Shown in pieces: positions 40,503 to 50,069 of a stretch of DNA of 64,000 nucleotides. Numbering within the stretch: position 1 is the stretch's first letter; each line of letters begins with the position of its first letter. Both the position numbers and the translations under genes were made by a program. This DNA comes from JAUXFS01 sp963772635 (GTDB lineage: Bacteria; Pseudomonadota; Alphaproteobacteria; Rhodospirillales; Defluviicoccaceae), in assembly GCA_963772635.1 (NCBI GenBank), contig CAVYYK010000012.1, positions 1 through 64,000 of the forward strand, in the 5' to 3' direction. The notes beneath the pieces were generated by a model that ran no database searches, was not told where the DNA came from, and was given only the letters and a program-made list of their open reading frames with translations.

Positions 40503-40991
40503 CTAAACCTCCAAAATTCATGACATATCTTTGGAATTGTTCCAAAGAGCTTTTGCGGGTGTGTACCCGAATGAAATTGACGTAGTAAAACGTTCTGAAC
40601 CGTTCAATACCCACCGAAGCATTTATTTTTTCGACATCGTTGGCAGCTTGGACTCGTCCGAGGGTACGAGCGAGCCAGGAGGATAAAGGCCGCACAGGAC
40701 GAGTACCTCGAAGGAGGCATGCGAAGAGATGGAGGGGTGCGCCTCGTAGCAAAAGAATCCGGTGATCCGCCATTTCGGGACGATCGCGGATATGGTCCTG
40801 TTCGATCCGAACAAGGTAACGGACATCGCCTCCTAAAAGGTTCGCCAAAGTGGTCTGCCGTAGACGGGCATTGCCTACGTCACCGTGGATGGCCGGATCG
40901 CTTCGCGGGTTCGCTATGACGGCGGCGGCGTTGCCGCCGGAGGGCATGGGGTCGGCGGAAAGCCCGAGCCGCGGAAGCCGATGGCGACCGT
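40503..40991. other. Gene-free stretch upstream of the CBM21 gene
   Basis: No supported gene was found; short ORFs on both strands look spurious. The left part probably holds the promoter of the CBM21 gene, including the dyad listed separately. Some of the right part may be decayed coding DNA. Confidence 0.35.
40529..40547. promoter_or_regulatory. 19-base perfect dyad upstream of the CBM21 gene
   Basis: CTTTGGAA, TTG, TTCCAAAG form a perfect inverted repeat starting 27 bases upstream of the CBM21 start codon. Size and position suit a repressor or activator operator; a small mRNA hairpin is the alternative. Confidence 0.45.
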
Positions 40992-41912
40992 TCAGGGCGC
41001 GGGTGCCAACAGCTGCTGCTGGTGGCCGGCGGTCTCTTCCTTGACCCACTCCCAGAACGCCCGGATCTTCGGGCGCCCGGCGGTGGCGCTCGGGCACACC
41101 AGATAGTAGGCGAAGGGGGACGTCAGCCTGAGAGCGAACGGCGCGACCAGGCGGCCGGCGGCAATGTCGTCGGCGACAAGCACCTGACCGCTCAGTGCGA
41201 CGCCGTGGCCGTCCATCGCCGTCTGCAGGATCATGTGGGTATGGCTGAACCGGGGGCCGCGCGACGCGTCGATCCCTGTCACCCCGGCCGCGGCCAGCCA
41301 CGCCGCCCAGTCCGGCATCGGATCCCGCGGCAGCTTCTCCTCGTGAAGCAAGGTAACGCCGGCGAGATCGGCGGGCGCGCGGAGACGCTCGGCAAGCGCC
41401 GGGCAGCACACCGGGGTCACCGCCTCGTCGACGATCCGTTCGGCGCGCAGCCCCGGCCAGCCGCCGGGGCCGAAGCGGACGGCGACGTCGACGTCGTCGC
41501 GGGCGAAGTCGATCAGCCGCTCGGCCGCGGCGATGCGCAGCTCGATCTCGGGATGGCGATCCTGGAACCGGCTCATCCGCGGCACCAGCCACTTGGCCGC
41601 GAACGACGGCAGGGTGCTCACCGTCAGCGGGCCGCCGCTGTCGCGGGTGCGTAAGCGCTCGGCGGCCTCGGCGAGGATGTCGAGGGCGTCGCGGACCGAC
41701 GGAAACAGGGTCTGGCCCTCGTCGGTGAGCATCAGCGCCCGGTTCAGCCGGCGGAACAGCGCCATGCCGAGCTGGTCCTCGAGCGCCTTGACGTGGTGGC
41801 TGATCGCCGCCTGGGTGACGTTGAGCTCCTCGGCGGCGCGGGTGAAGCTCAGGTGGCGGGCGGCGGCCTCGAAGGCGCGCAAGGCGTTGAGGGGTGGCAG
41901 ACGACGGCTCAA
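40992..41912 (-). CDS. LysR-family regulator, GcvA-like
   Basis: This LysR regulator has 306 residues, starting MSRRLPPLNALRAFEAAARH. The helix-turn-helix is LSFTRAAEELNVTQAAISHHVKAL. The effector domain begins at GPLTVSTLPSFAAKWLVPRM and contains DDVDVAVRFGPGGWPG, typical of the GcvA branch. The effector is unknown. It is divergent from a DUF1127 gene, and the intergenic ACTTATAAGT palindrome (41972-41981) may be part of its control site. Confidence 0.9.
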   Translation of the reverse strand: MSRRLPPLNALRAFEAAARHLSFTRAAEELNVTQAAISHHVKALEDQLGMALFRRLNRALMLTDEGQTLFPSVRDALDILAEAAERLRTRDSGGPLTVSTLPSFAAKWLVPRMSRFQDRHPEIELRIAAAERLIDFARDDVDVAVRFGPGGWPGLRAERIVDEAVTPVCCPALAERLRAPADLAGVTLLHEEKLPRDPMPDWAAWLAAAGVTGIDASRGPRFSHTHMILQTAMDGHGVALSGQVLVADDIAAGRLVAPFALRLTSPFAYYLVCPSATAGRPKIRAFWEWVKEETAGHQQQLLAPAP

Positions 41913-42059
41913 ACTCTCGTTCTCACATTAATTTTTCTAATCTATGCCATACAAATGGTCGTTTGTCGAACACTTATAAGTTGAGTATTCTGATATCAAC
42001 AATGGCTCGAGAGCAGACAAATTTCATTGAATTTTAAGCTTTTTTAGAGGAGTTCTATC

Positions 42060-42308
42060 ATGAGCGTACAATCATCGGTTCTCCTGAACGCTGGATGCGG
42101 ACATCGGATCGGGAAACAACGCCCGGCGTCGGCCTGGCATCACGCAAAAGAAATTCTTATCCATGCCCTCGATCGGGTGGGTGCCTGGCAGCAGCGGTCG
42201 GCGGAGCGCCGCATGCTGATGACACTGGACGAGCGCGTCCTTGGTGATCTCGGGCTGAACCGGGACTCGGTGGACGCCGAAGCCTCCAAGCCGTTCTGGA
42301 AAATGTAG
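42060..42308 (+). CDS. DUF1127 (YjiS-like) small protein
   Basis: This 82-residue protein has the DUF1127 core at its C-terminus: ERRMLMTLDERVLGDLGLNRD, then EASKPFWK. A strong AGAGGAG site precedes ATG 42060. Small arginine-rich DUF1127 proteins in alphaproteobacteria influence RNA turnover and phosphate or stress responses. It is probably regulated by the divergent GcvA-like protein. Confidence 0.88.
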   Translation: MSVQSSVLLNAGCGHRIGKQRPASAWHHAKEILIHALDRVGAWQQRSAERRMLMTLDERVLGDLGLNRDSVDAEASKPFWKM

Positions 42309-42326
42309 GAGCCTGACCTTCGAGCG

Positions 42327-43235
42327 CTACCCGATCAGCGGGTTTTGGGCGAGGAGGGTCTTGACGCGGGCGACGAAGTCCTCGGCGAGGCGGGCGCGGG
42401 GGCGGTAGCTGGGGTAGAGCACGGCGAACTCGAACGGGATGGCGGGTTCGAACGGGCGGGCGACGAGGCCGCGACCGAGGAACTCGGCGGCGGTGATCGG
42501 CTCGACCAGCGACACTCCCGCCCCCTCGACGACCAGGGCGCACGCCGGCTCCGACAGCTGGGTGTCGATGCCGAGCCTGCGCGAGACCCCGGCCTCGTCG
42601 AAAACGGCGTCGACCAGGAAGCGGACGGCGAGCTCGGTGCCGAGCGAGACGAATACCTCGTTCTCCAGGTCTTGGGGCCGGATGGCCGACTTGGCCGTGA
42701 GGGGATGGCCCTCGGGCATGACGCAGACCAGCCGGGTGGCGAGCAGCGTCTCCGTCTCCACCGCCGGGTGGCTCGCCTGGATCGCGGCGAACCCGACGTC
42801 GAACTGCTGGGCGGCGATCCACTCCAGCACCTTCTGCGAGCTGCGCACCTGGAGACTGACGCCGATCTCCGGCCGGTCGGCGAGGAAACGGGTGACCACC
42901 CTGGGCAGGAACCCGAGGGCCATCGCCGGCATGCTGGCGATCCTCAGCGTTCCCCGGTTGAACCGGCGGATGTCGTCGGCGATCTGGGCGATCTTGTCGA
43001 TGCCGACGAACGACTTCTCCACCTCCTCGTAGAGCACCTGGGCGTCGACGGTCGGCACCAATCTCCCCTTGCGCCGCTCGAACAGCGCAAATCCGAGGGT
43101 GTATTCGAGATCGCCGATCAGCCGGGTCACCGCCGGCTGGGTCACCCGCAGCACCTCGGCGGCGCGGGTGACCACGCCGGTGATCATCACCGCCCGAAAC
43201 GCTTCGAGCTGCCGGTGGTTGATCCGAATCGCCAA
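42327..43235 (-). CDS. LysR-family regulator of the adjacent oxidase/transport operon
   Basis: The protein has 302 residues, starting MAIRINHRQLEAFRAVM. The helix-turn-helix is GVVTRAAEVLRVTQPAVTRLIGDL. The effector domain (GTLRIASMPAMALGFLPRVV) resembles regulators of opine and related amino-acid uptake and catabolism (OccR/NocR branch). It is downstream of the FAD oxidoreductase, on the same strand, and may recognise a T-N11-A dyad at 51236-51252 in front of the operon. Confidence 0.85.
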   Translation of the reverse strand: MAIRINHRQLEAFRAVMITGVVTRAAEVLRVTQPAVTRLIGDLEYTLGFALFERRKGRLVPTVDAQVLYEEVEKSFVGIDKIAQIADDIRRFNRGTLRIASMPAMALGFLPRVVTRFLADRPEIGVSLQVRSSQKVLEWIAAQQFDVGFAAIQASHPAVETETLLATRLVCVMPEGHPLTAKSAIRPQDLENEVFVSLGTELAVRFLVDAVFDEAGVSRRLGIDTQLSEPACALVVEGAGVSLVEPITAAEFLGRGLVARPFEPAIPFEFAVLYPSYRPRARLAEDFVARVKTLLAQNPLIG

Positions 43236-43304
43236 TTGCTACCTCATTCCATAATAACTGGGCATGAACCGGCGGTCCGGATCAAGCCGTTTCTTATGGA
43301 TCAA

Positions 43305-44432
43305 TCACCCCGAGGCGTTGAAGCGGGAGATGCGGAACGGATCGATCGGGTGGTCGGTGTGGCCGTCGACGATCAGTTCGGCGAGCAGACGGCCGACGAT
43401 CGGGCCGAGTTGGAAGCCGTGGGCGGAGAAACCGAAGGCGTGGTAGGCGTCGGCGGCGGTGGCGCTGGGGCCGATGACCGGGATCTCGTCGGGCATCACC
43501 GCCTCGATCCCCGCCCAGCAGCGGACGACGCGGACGCCGCGCATCAGCGGGAAGATCTCGGCGGCGGTGCGGGCGCTGACGGCGAGGCCGGCGAAGTTCA
43601 GCTCGGTGGTCGACGCGTCGCGGTCGGCGCGGCCGCGATGGCCGCCGCCGATCAGCACGGTGCCATTGTCGAACTGCTTGAACGACAGCGGCCGGGAAGC
43701 GGCGCCGATCACCGGCCGCAGGAACGGGGCGACCCGTTCGGTGATCATCAGCATCGGCGCCTCGACCCGCAGCGGCGCCGCCTCGCCCAACTGGTGGGCA
43801 ACCCGGTCGGCCCAGGCGCCGGCGCAGTTGACCAGCACCGGCGCCTCGTAGCGCCCGCCGGCGGTCGCGACCTCCCAGCGGTTACCCACGCGCTCGATGC
43901 GGTCGGCGCGGGCGTCCTGGCGGAAGTGCACACCGAGCCGCTCGCCGGCGAGGCGGAACGCGGTGACCGTGCGGAACGGGTTGGCATGGCCGTCGTCCCG
44001 CGAGATCAGCGCGCCGACGCAATGGGGCGAGACCGCCGGCACCAACGCCCGCAGCTCGTCGCGGCCGATCGGTTCTTCGTGGATGAAGCCGAGGTCGCGC
44101 AGCGATTTGGCCCGCGCCGCGAGCACCTCCATATCGGCCGCATTCTCGGCCACCTTGATCTGGCCTGTCCGATGGAAGCCACAGTCGTCACCGACCAGCG
44201 CGGCGATATCGAGCCAGATCTTCATCGACGCGACCGACAGCGGGATCTCCGCCGGATGACGGCCGAGCCGTCGCACCCCGCCGGCGTTGACCCCGGAGGC
44301 GTGGCGGCCGGTGTGGGCCTGTTCGAGGACGATCGGCCGCAGTCCCTTGCGCGCCAGATGCAGGGCGACCGAGCAGCCGTGCAGCCCGCCGCCGATGACG
44401 ATGACGTCGCCGTGCCGATCCGATACGGTCAA
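43305..44432 (-). CDS. FAD-dependent oxidoreductase, beta-subunit type (DadA/OoxB-like)
   Basis: This is a DAO-fold flavoprotein of 375 residues. The start is TTG 44432, overlapping the stop of the alpha subunit by four bases; the much longer ORF to 45839 is antisense or out-of-frame extension. The dinucleotide fold is VIVIGGGLHGCSVALHLARKG and the C-terminal FAD contact is GFSAHGFQLGPIVG. Such subunits oxidise secondary amines (opines, sarcosine, D-hydroxyproline) in complex with alpha and 2Fe-2S partners encoded next door. It is the second beta-type gene of this operon. Confidence 0.87.
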   Translation of the reverse strand: MTVSDRHGDVIVIGGGLHGCSVALHLARKGLRPIVLEQAHTGRHASGVNAGGVRRLGRHPAEIPLSVASMKIWLDIAALVGDDCGFHRTGQIKVAENAADMEVLAARAKSLRDLGFIHEEPIGRDELRALVPAVSPHCVGALISRDDGHANPFRTVTAFRLAGERLGVHFRQDARADRIERVGNRWEVATAGGRYEAPVLVNCAGAWADRVAHQLGEAAPLRVEAPMLMITERVAPFLRPVIGAASRPLSFKQFDNGTVLIGGGHRGRADRDASTTELNFAGLAVSARTAAEIFPLMRGVRVVRCWAGIEAVMPDEIPVIGPSATAADAYHAFGFSAHGFQLGPIVGRLLAELIVDGHTDHPIDPFRISRFNASG

Positions 44433-45826
44433 TCGCCGGAAGCCTCTCCCACATATAGTTCCGCCAGCTCGCCGAGGACGATCGGCTTGATTGGCGGGCG
44501 GATCCGATAATAGCCGACTTCGGCGACCGGCACGCCCCGCTCGCCGGCGATGATCTCGGAGACGGTGAGGCCGCACAGCCGACCCTGGCACGGCCCCATG
44601 CCGCAGCGCCCGTAGGACTTGGTCTGGTTGGGGCCGAGGCAGCCGAGCCCGACCATTCGGCGGACGTCGCCGGCGGTGACCTCCTCGCAGCGGCAGACGA
44701 TGGTGTCGTCGGCCGGCCGGCGGATCTCCTCGGACGGCCGATACAGGGTATCGAGGAACGGCCGTACCCGTTGCTCGCGGGCGATCCCGGCCCGGGCTTC
44801 CTTCGCCCGCGTATCCCGCTCGCTTTCGCTCAACTTGCCGAGCCGGTGGGCAGCTTCCAGCGCCGCCAGCCGGCCGCGGTGCTCGGCGGCCACCGCGCCG
44901 GCGATCCCGGCACCGTCGCCGGCGACGGCGATGCCGTCGATCTCGGTGTTGCCCCAGGCGTCGGTGTGCGGCCGCCAGCATAGCTGAAGCTCGTCCCAGT
45001 CGTGGGCGCAGCCGAGGGCGCGGGTGATCTGGACGTTGGGGACGACCCCCTGGTGGAGCAGCAACAGGCCGCAATCGATCCGCCGCCGGCTTCCTCCGTG
45101 GTCGAAGGAAATTGCGTCCACCCGCTCGCCGCCCTCGGCGACCAGGTTGCGGGCGCCGCCGATCATCCGCACGCCGGCCCGCTTGAGATCGCGGATGTAG
45201 CGAAGGCCCTTGATCAGGTATTCCGTCGCGCCGAGCGCCCGCGGCAGGTGCGGCAGTGCCCGCATGTAGGCGCTCCGCGGCGTCGTCTCGACCACGGCGG
45301 CAATCTCGACGCCGACTTGCAGATATTGCCACGCCACCAGGAACAACAGCGGCCCGCTGCCGGCGATCACCACCGGCACGTCCGGGACCAGAGCCGCCGA
45401 TTTGAGCAGGAGCTGGCCGGCGCCGGCGGTCATCACTCCCGGCAGGGTCCAGCCCGGGATCGGGCACGGCCGCTCCATCGCCCCGGCGGCGAGGAGGATA
45501 TGCCGCGCCGACAGCATTCTGGCGCCGGACGCGTGGGAGAGACCGATCTGGCGCTGGCGGTTGACCTCCCACACCGTCGCCTCGGTCAGGAATGTAACGT
45601 CGGCATCGGCCATCGCCTTGGCCAAGCCCTCTCCGCGACGGTAGTCCGGGCCGAGGACGCCGGGAATGGCAAGCGGCGAGCGGCCGGTGTTGCGGTAGAT
45701 CTGGCCGCCGGGCCCCGCCTGCTCGTCGATCACCATCGTCGTGAGGCCGAAGCCGGCGGCGGTCGCCGCCGCGGCCATCCCGGCGGGTCCGGCGCCGACG
45801 ACGATCAGGTCGATCGGCTCGGTCAT
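44429..45826 (-). CDS. FAD/NAD-dependent oxidoreductase, alpha-subunit type with BFD-like Fe-S domain
   Basis: The protein has 465 residues from ATG 45826, which overlaps the stop of the small 2Fe-2S subunit (ATGA). The N-terminal FAD fold is LIVVGAGPAGMAAAATAAG and the second nucleotide fold VVIAGSGPLLFLVAWQ. At the C-terminus, CRCEEVTAGDVRRM and GRCGMGPCQGRLC form a BFD-like [2Fe-2S] domain, as in the alpha subunits of octopine/nopaline oxidases, HcnB and D-hydroxyproline dehydrogenase. It likely passes electrons from the beta flavoproteins onward. Confidence 0.88.
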   Translation of the reverse strand: MTEPIDLIVVGAGPAGMAAAATAAGFGLTTMVIDEQAGPGGQIYRNTGRSPLAIPGVLGPDYRRGEGLAKAMADADVTFLTEATVWEVNRQRQIGLSHASGARMLSARHILLAAGAMERPCPIPGWTLPGVMTAGAGQLLLKSAALVPDVPVVIAGSGPLLFLVAWQYLQVGVEIAAVVETTPRSAYMRALPHLPRALGATEYLIKGLRYIRDLKRAGVRMIGGARNLVAEGGERVDAISFDHGGSRRRIDCGLLLLHQGVVPNVQITRALGCAHDWDELQLCWRPHTDAWGNTEIDGIAVAGDGAGIAGAVAAEHRGRLAALEAAHRLGKLSESERDTRAKEARAGIAREQRVRPFLDTLYRPSEEIRRPADDTIVCRCEEVTAGDVRRMVGLGCLGPNQTKSYGRCGMGPCQGRLCGLTVSEIIAGERGVPVAEVGYYRIRPPIKPIVLGELAELYVGEASGD

Positions 45827-46134
45827 TGGTCTTCCCCATCGCCGCCGACCGACGCGGCGCCGTGCTGGCGGCGGACCTTCATGCCGTCGCGAACCCGGAT
45901 CATGCAGGCCTGCTGGTTCGGCACCCCGTCGATCTCCATCAGGCAGTCGAAACACACACCCATCAGGCAGTAGGGAGAGCGCGGCGAGCCGGAGACGGGG
46001 GTGGTGCGCACCGCACCGAGACCGGCGCCCAGCACTGCCGCCGCCACCGTGTCGCCGGCGGCGGTCTCGACCGGGTCGCCCTCGATCAGGATCGTCACCG
46101 TCTCGGCGGTGGATCTACGCAACCGCTTGAACAT
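45823..46134 (-). CDS. Small [2Fe-2S] subunit of the amine/opine-type dehydrogenase
   Basis: This 103-residue protein starts MFKRLRRSTAETVTIL at ATG 46134. The plant-type ferredoxin ligands are largely visible in SPYCLMGVCFDCLMEIDG plus a later cysteine in QQACMIRV. Equivalent gamma subunits accompany the alpha and beta subunits of HcnABC-type and D-hydroxyproline dehydrogenase complexes. Its start lies inside the 3' end of the upstream beta-type gene, and its stop overlaps the alpha subunit start, so all are translationally coupled. Confidence 0.87.
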   Translation of the reverse strand: MFKRLRRSTAETVTILIEGDPVETAAGDTVAAAVLGAGLGAVRTTPVSGSPRSPYCLMGVCFDCLMEIDGVPNQQACMIRVRDGMKVRRQHGAASVGGDGEDQ

Positions 46135-47228
46135 CGAAGCGATCTCCGCTGAATACCTTGCTGTCGAACGGTTGGGGATCGCCGACGATCCAGCCGGCGA
46201 GGGGATCGGCGTGAGCGGCGGCAAGGGTGACGCCGCTGTGGCAGGTGACGACGAAAGCGCCGGGGCAGGCGGCGGAACTCTTCGTAGATCGGGAAGCCGT
46301 CGGGCGTCATCACCCGAAGCGCCCCCCAGGCGCGGACCATGCGGACGCCCTTGAGCAGCGGAAACGTCGCCACCGCGCGATGGGCGATGGCGGTCATCGT
46401 CTCGAGGGTGGTGCCGTCGTCGAAGCCGACGTCCTCCTTGGAATCGCCCAACTGCACCGATCCCTCGCCGGTCTGGCGGATGTGGCCGGTGGGATAGGGG
46501 AGAAACGGCCGCACCCGTTCGCTGACCATCACCTGTCCCCGGTTGGGACGTACCGGCGCCGCGAGGCCGACCAGCGGCGCCAGTTGGCTGTTGCCGAGGC
46601 CGGCGGCGAGCACCACCTTGCCGGCGTTCCATGACCCGGTGCCGGTGGCGATGGTGAAGGCACCGGCGCGATGGTCGATCCCGGACACGGTCTCGCCGTT
46701 GATCAGGCGCCCTCCGCGGTGGCCGAAAACGTCGTACAGCGCCTGTAGGAGACGCAGCGGATTGACGTGGCCGTCCTCGGGGCAATAGGTGGCGCCGGCA
46801 ACGCTCGGCCCGATATCCGGAACCAGGGCCGCCAGGGCGCGGCGGTCGAGCACCTCGAACGGATAGTCGCCATCGAAGTCGCGGCGCATCGTTGCCAGCG
46901 TATCGGCTCGCGCCGCAAGCTCGTCCTCGTCGAGGCAGATGAACAGGCCGCCCGGCTGGGCAAGCTGCACGTCGATGCCGGTTTCCTTGTGGAGATCGGC
47001 GGCCATCGCCGGCCACAAGGCGGCGGAACGCCGGGTCCAGACGGCGTAGTCGCGAAGCCCGTCGCCTTTGCCCTGCACCCACACCAGGCCGAAATTGCCC
47101 CGCGAGGCGCGGAAGGCGCGATCCCCCTCGTCGAAGACGATCACCCGCTGGCCCCGCCGCACCAGGCCGACCGCCACCGCCATGCCGACGACGCCGCCGC
47201 CAATGACCGCAATATCGCATTCGGCCAT
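46115..47228 (-). CDS. FAD-dependent oxidoreductase, first beta-type subunit, one frame change
   Basis: This DAO-family flavoprotein starts MAECDIAVIGGGVVGMAVAVG at ATG 47228 and also has RASRGNFGLVWVQGKG and VVLAAGLGNSQL. After TPDGFPIYEE (about 46,285) the frame changes; the proper continuation contains ACPGAFVVTCHSGVTLAAAH and ends DRFDVQAVA with TAG at 46115-46117. About 370 residues. It is a paralogue of the beta-type gene downstream of the alpha subunit, and may handle a second substrate. Confidence 0.84.
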
Positions 47229-47231
47229 CGC

Positions 47232-48026
47232 TCAGCCCTTTCCGATCAGGATCTTGTCGAGACCGTAGATCCGGTCGAGCACCACCATCAGGATCACCGT
47301 GATCACGATCAGCACGGTGGAGATCGAGGCGAGCAGCGGATCGATGGTCTGGGCGATGTGGTTGTACATGCGCACCGGCAGGGTGGTGGTGCTGGGCGAG
47401 GCGACGAACACCGTCATCGTCACCTCGTCGAAGCTGGTGATGAACGCCAGCACCCAGCCGCCGGCGACGCCCGGGAGGATCAGCGGCAAGGTGATCCGGC
47501 GAAAGACGGTGAACGCCGAGGCGCCAAGGGACTGGGCGGCCCGCTCGGCGTCGCGGTCGAGACCCGATGCCGCCGCCAGCACCAGCCGCAGCGCATAGGG
47601 CATGACGATGATTACGTGGGTGAAGGTGAGCCCCAGCATCGTGCCGGTGAGGCCGATTTCGGTGAAGAAGCGGAGAAAGGCGACGCCGAGTACCACGTGC
47701 GGGATCATCAACGGCGACAGGAAGAAGGCGGTCAACCCCTCGCGGCCCGGGAACCGGTAGCGGACGACGGCGAGCGACGCCGGGATGGCGATGGCGAGGG
47801 CGATGGTGGCGGCGCCCAGCGCGAGGTAGAGGCTGATCCAGAAGGAGTCGATGAAGTCGGGGTTCTCCAGGATCGCCCGGAACCAGCGCAGCGACGCACC
47901 GTCGGTGGGCAGCGACAGATACCCCTTGTCGGTGAACGCCACCACGCAGACGATGGCCAGCGGCGCCAGGATGAAGATCACGAACACGGTGTGAAAGATC
48001 AGGGCCAGGGGGCCGTTGGTTTTCAT
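47232..48026 (-). CDS. ABC transporter permease, PotC type
   Basis: This inner-membrane permease has 264 residues and six predicted helices. The EAA loop that contacts the ATPase is AERAAQSLGASAFTVFRRITLP. The start, ATG 48026, overlaps the stop of the upstream permease (ATGA). It belongs to the spermidine/putrescine-type family, which also includes mannityl-opine transporters. It is three bases from the downstream oxidoreductase start, which supports a role in importing that enzyme's substrate. Confidence 0.9.
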   Translation of the reverse strand: MKTNGPLALIFHTVFVIFILAPLAIVCVVAFTDKGYLSLPTDGASLRWFRAILENPDFIDSFWISLYLALGAATIALAIAIPASLAVVRYRFPGREGLTAFFLSPLMIPHVVLGVAFLRFFTEIGLTGTMLGLTFTHVIIVMPYALRLVLAAASGLDRDAERAAQSLGASAFTVFRRITLPLILPGVAGGWVLAFITSFDEVTMTVFVASPSTTTLPVRMYNHIAQTIDPLLASISTVLIVITVILMVVLDRIYGLDKILIGKG

Positions 48027-48895
48027 CCGAACACCTGCGCGTATTTCCGCTCGATGAAACGGTTGTAACTGGCGATGATGACGATGTTGGCGATCAGCAG
48101 AACCACCGCGATGGCGGCCCCGAGCGGCCAATTGAGGGTATTGAGGAACTCGTCGTAGGCGGTGGTCGCCACCACCTTGAGCCGCCGGCCGCCGATGATC
48201 GCCGGCGTGGCGAAGGCGCTGGCGGTCAGCGCGAAGACGATCATGCTGCCGGAGAGAACGCCCGGCATCACCTGCGGCAGGACGATGCGGCGCAACACGG
48301 TGAACTGGCTGGCGCCGAGGGAAAGACCCGCGTCCTCGACCGCCGGGTCCAGCTTCTGCAGCGACGCCCAAACCGCGATCACCATGAACGGCACCAGCAC
48401 GTGAACCAGGGCGATGGTCATGCCGGTGAAGGTGAACATCAACTGGAACGGCTCGTCGATCACTCCGATGGACTGGAGGGTGGAGCTGATCACCCCGCTG
48501 CCGCCGATCAGCAGCGCCCATCCGAGGGTGCGGACGATCACCGAGATCAGCAGCGGCCCGAGGATCACCACCAGGAAGAACGAGCGCCAGGGGTTGCGCA
48601 TCCGCGACAGGATGTAGGCCTCCGGAGCGCCGATCAGGGCGCAGATCACCGTCACCAGCAGGGCGAGGCCGAAGGTTCGCGCGAATATCTCATGGAAATA
48701 GCTGTCGGTGAAGACCTCGATGTAGTTGTCGAGGCTATAGCTGGGGAGGATCCCCTTGTTGAAGTCGAAGGCATTGAAGCTGAGGACGAGCGTCAGCACC
48801 ATTGGAACGCCGAGCATCGCCAGGTAGAGGACCAGCGCCGGCGCGCTCAACAAGTAGGGCGGGATCAACGTCTTCGCCGCAGTGCCGTCACGCAT
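48023..48895 (-). CDS. ABC transporter permease, PotB type
   Basis: The protein has 290 residues and six predicted helices, with a longer periplasmic loop after the first helix (NAFDFNKGILPSYSL). The EAA motif is VEDAGLSLGASQFTVLRRIVLPQ. It overlaps both the upstream ATPase gene (eight bases) and the downstream permease (four bases), and forms the heterodimeric channel with the latter. Confidence 0.9.
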   Translation of the reverse strand: MRDGTAAKTLIPPYLLSAPALVLYLAMLGVPMVLTLVLSFNAFDFNKGILPSYSLDNYIEVFTDSYFHEIFARTFGLALLVTVICALIGAPEAYILSRMRNPWRSFFLVVILGPLLISVIVRTLGWALLIGGSGVISSTLQSIGVIDEPFQLMFTFTGMTIALVHVLVPFMVIAVWASLQKLDPAVEDAGLSLGASQFTVLRRIVLPQVMPGVLSGSMIVFALTASAFATPAIIGGRRLKVVATTAYDEFLNTLNWPLGAAIAVVLLIANIVIIASYNRFIERKYAQVFG

Positions 48896-49955
48896 CGGCG
48901 GCGTCCCCCGGCAGGATGCGGATCTCGCCCGGCTTCCAGGTGAGGCCGATCTGCTCGTTCTCCTCGACGACGGGATTGCCGCTGTTCTCGACCGTCACCA
49001 GCAGCGGGCCGACCGGGCTGTCGACCTGGAAAATCCAGTGGTTGCCGAGGAACAGGCGGGTGTGCACGCGACCGGTAATCCGCCCTTCCGCGGTAGACGT
49101 GAAGTGCAACTTCTCGGGACGGATGCTGAGATTGACCGCGCCCTGCAGAGCGGGGTCGACATCGCGAACGTCGACCATCCCGTCCCCGACCCGCACCTGC
49201 ATCCGCCCTTTGACGCGCGACGCAATGGTACCGCGCAGGGTGTTGGTCTTGCCGAGAAAGTTGGAAACGAAGGTGGTCCGCGGCAGCTCGTAGGTCTCGA
49301 GGGGAACGCCGACCTGGACCAGTCGGCCCTGGTCCATCACCGCGATGCGGTCGCTCATCGCCATCGCCTCGGTCTGGTCGTGGGTGACCAGGATGGTGGT
49401 GGTGCCGACCGTCCGCTGGATCGAGCGAAGTTCCATCTGCATGTCCTCGCGCAGCTTGGCGTCGAGGTTGGAGAGCGGCTCGTCGAGAAGCAGCACGTCC
49501 GGCTTGATCACCAGGGCGCGGGCGACGGCGACCCTTTGGCGCTGCCCGCCCGAGAGTTCACGCGGAAAACGATGGGCGAACGGTTCCAGATGGACGAGTT
49601 CGAGCGCCTCCTCGATCCGCCGGCGGCGTTCGTCCTTGGCCACCCCACGCATCTCGAGACCGAAGCCGACGTTGTCGAACACCGTCATGTGCGGGAACAG
49701 GGCGTAGCTCTGGAAGACGATGCCGAGACCCCGCTGGTTGGCCTTGACGTCGGTGATGTCGCGGCCGTCGATGATGATCCGGCCCTCGGTCGGCTCGACG
49801 AAGCCGGCGATCATCTGCAGGGTCGTGGTCTTGCCGCATCCCGACGGCCCGAGCAGGGAGACGAATTCGCCCTTCTCGACGCTCAGGTCGACCCGCTCGA
49901 CCGCGGTGAAATCGCCGAACTTCTTGACCAGTCCTTCCATGCGCAGGAACGACAT
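48888..49955 (-). CDS. ABC transporter ATP-binding protein, PotA type
   Basis: The protein has 355 residues from ATG 49955, with GGAGG nine bases upstream; an ATG three codons earlier leaves no space for a ribosome site. Walker A is LLGPSGCGKTTTL, the signature LSGGQRQRVAVARAL, Walker B VLLLDEPLSNLD and the switch histidine VTHDQTEAMAM. A C-terminal TOBE domain follows (NLSIRPEKLHF). It energises the two permeases downstream. Confidence 0.93.
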   Translation of the reverse strand: MSFLRMEGLVKKFGDFTAVERVDLSVEKGEFVSLLGPSGCGKTTTLQMIAGFVEPTEGRIIIDGRDITDVKANQRGLGIVFQSYALFPHMTVFDNVGFGLEMRGVAKDERRRRIEEALELVHLEPFAHRFPRELSGGQRQRVAVARALVIKPDVLLLDEPLSNLDAKLREDMQMELRSIQRTVGTTTILVTHDQTEAMAMSDRIAVMDQGRLVQVGVPLETYELPRTTFVSNFLGKTNTLRGTIASRVKGRMQVRVGDGMVDVRDVDPALQGAVNLSIRPEKLHFTSTAEGRITGRVHTRLFLGNHWIFQVDSPVGPLLVTVENSGNPVVEENEQIGLTWKPGEIRILPGDAADA

Positions 49956-50069
49956 GCCACCCATCCTCCTCCCAATGGCGCGTTGTTCTGTATTCTTCGT
50001 TGACGGGCGCGCCGGGTACCGTCGGGAGGCGGCGGCCGCGAATGCCGCCGCCTCCGTTGGTTCAGTCGA

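Noticed and set aside
42345..44510. 721-codon ORF on the plus strand
   Set aside because: Antisense to the LysR gene and the FAD oxidoreductase; low-complexity composition typical of shadow ORFs in GC-rich DNA.
44433..45839. Long upstream extension of the FAD oxidoreductase ORF
   Set aside because: The extension is out of frame with the true alpha-subunit gene it overlaps; only the part from 44432 is DAO-like.
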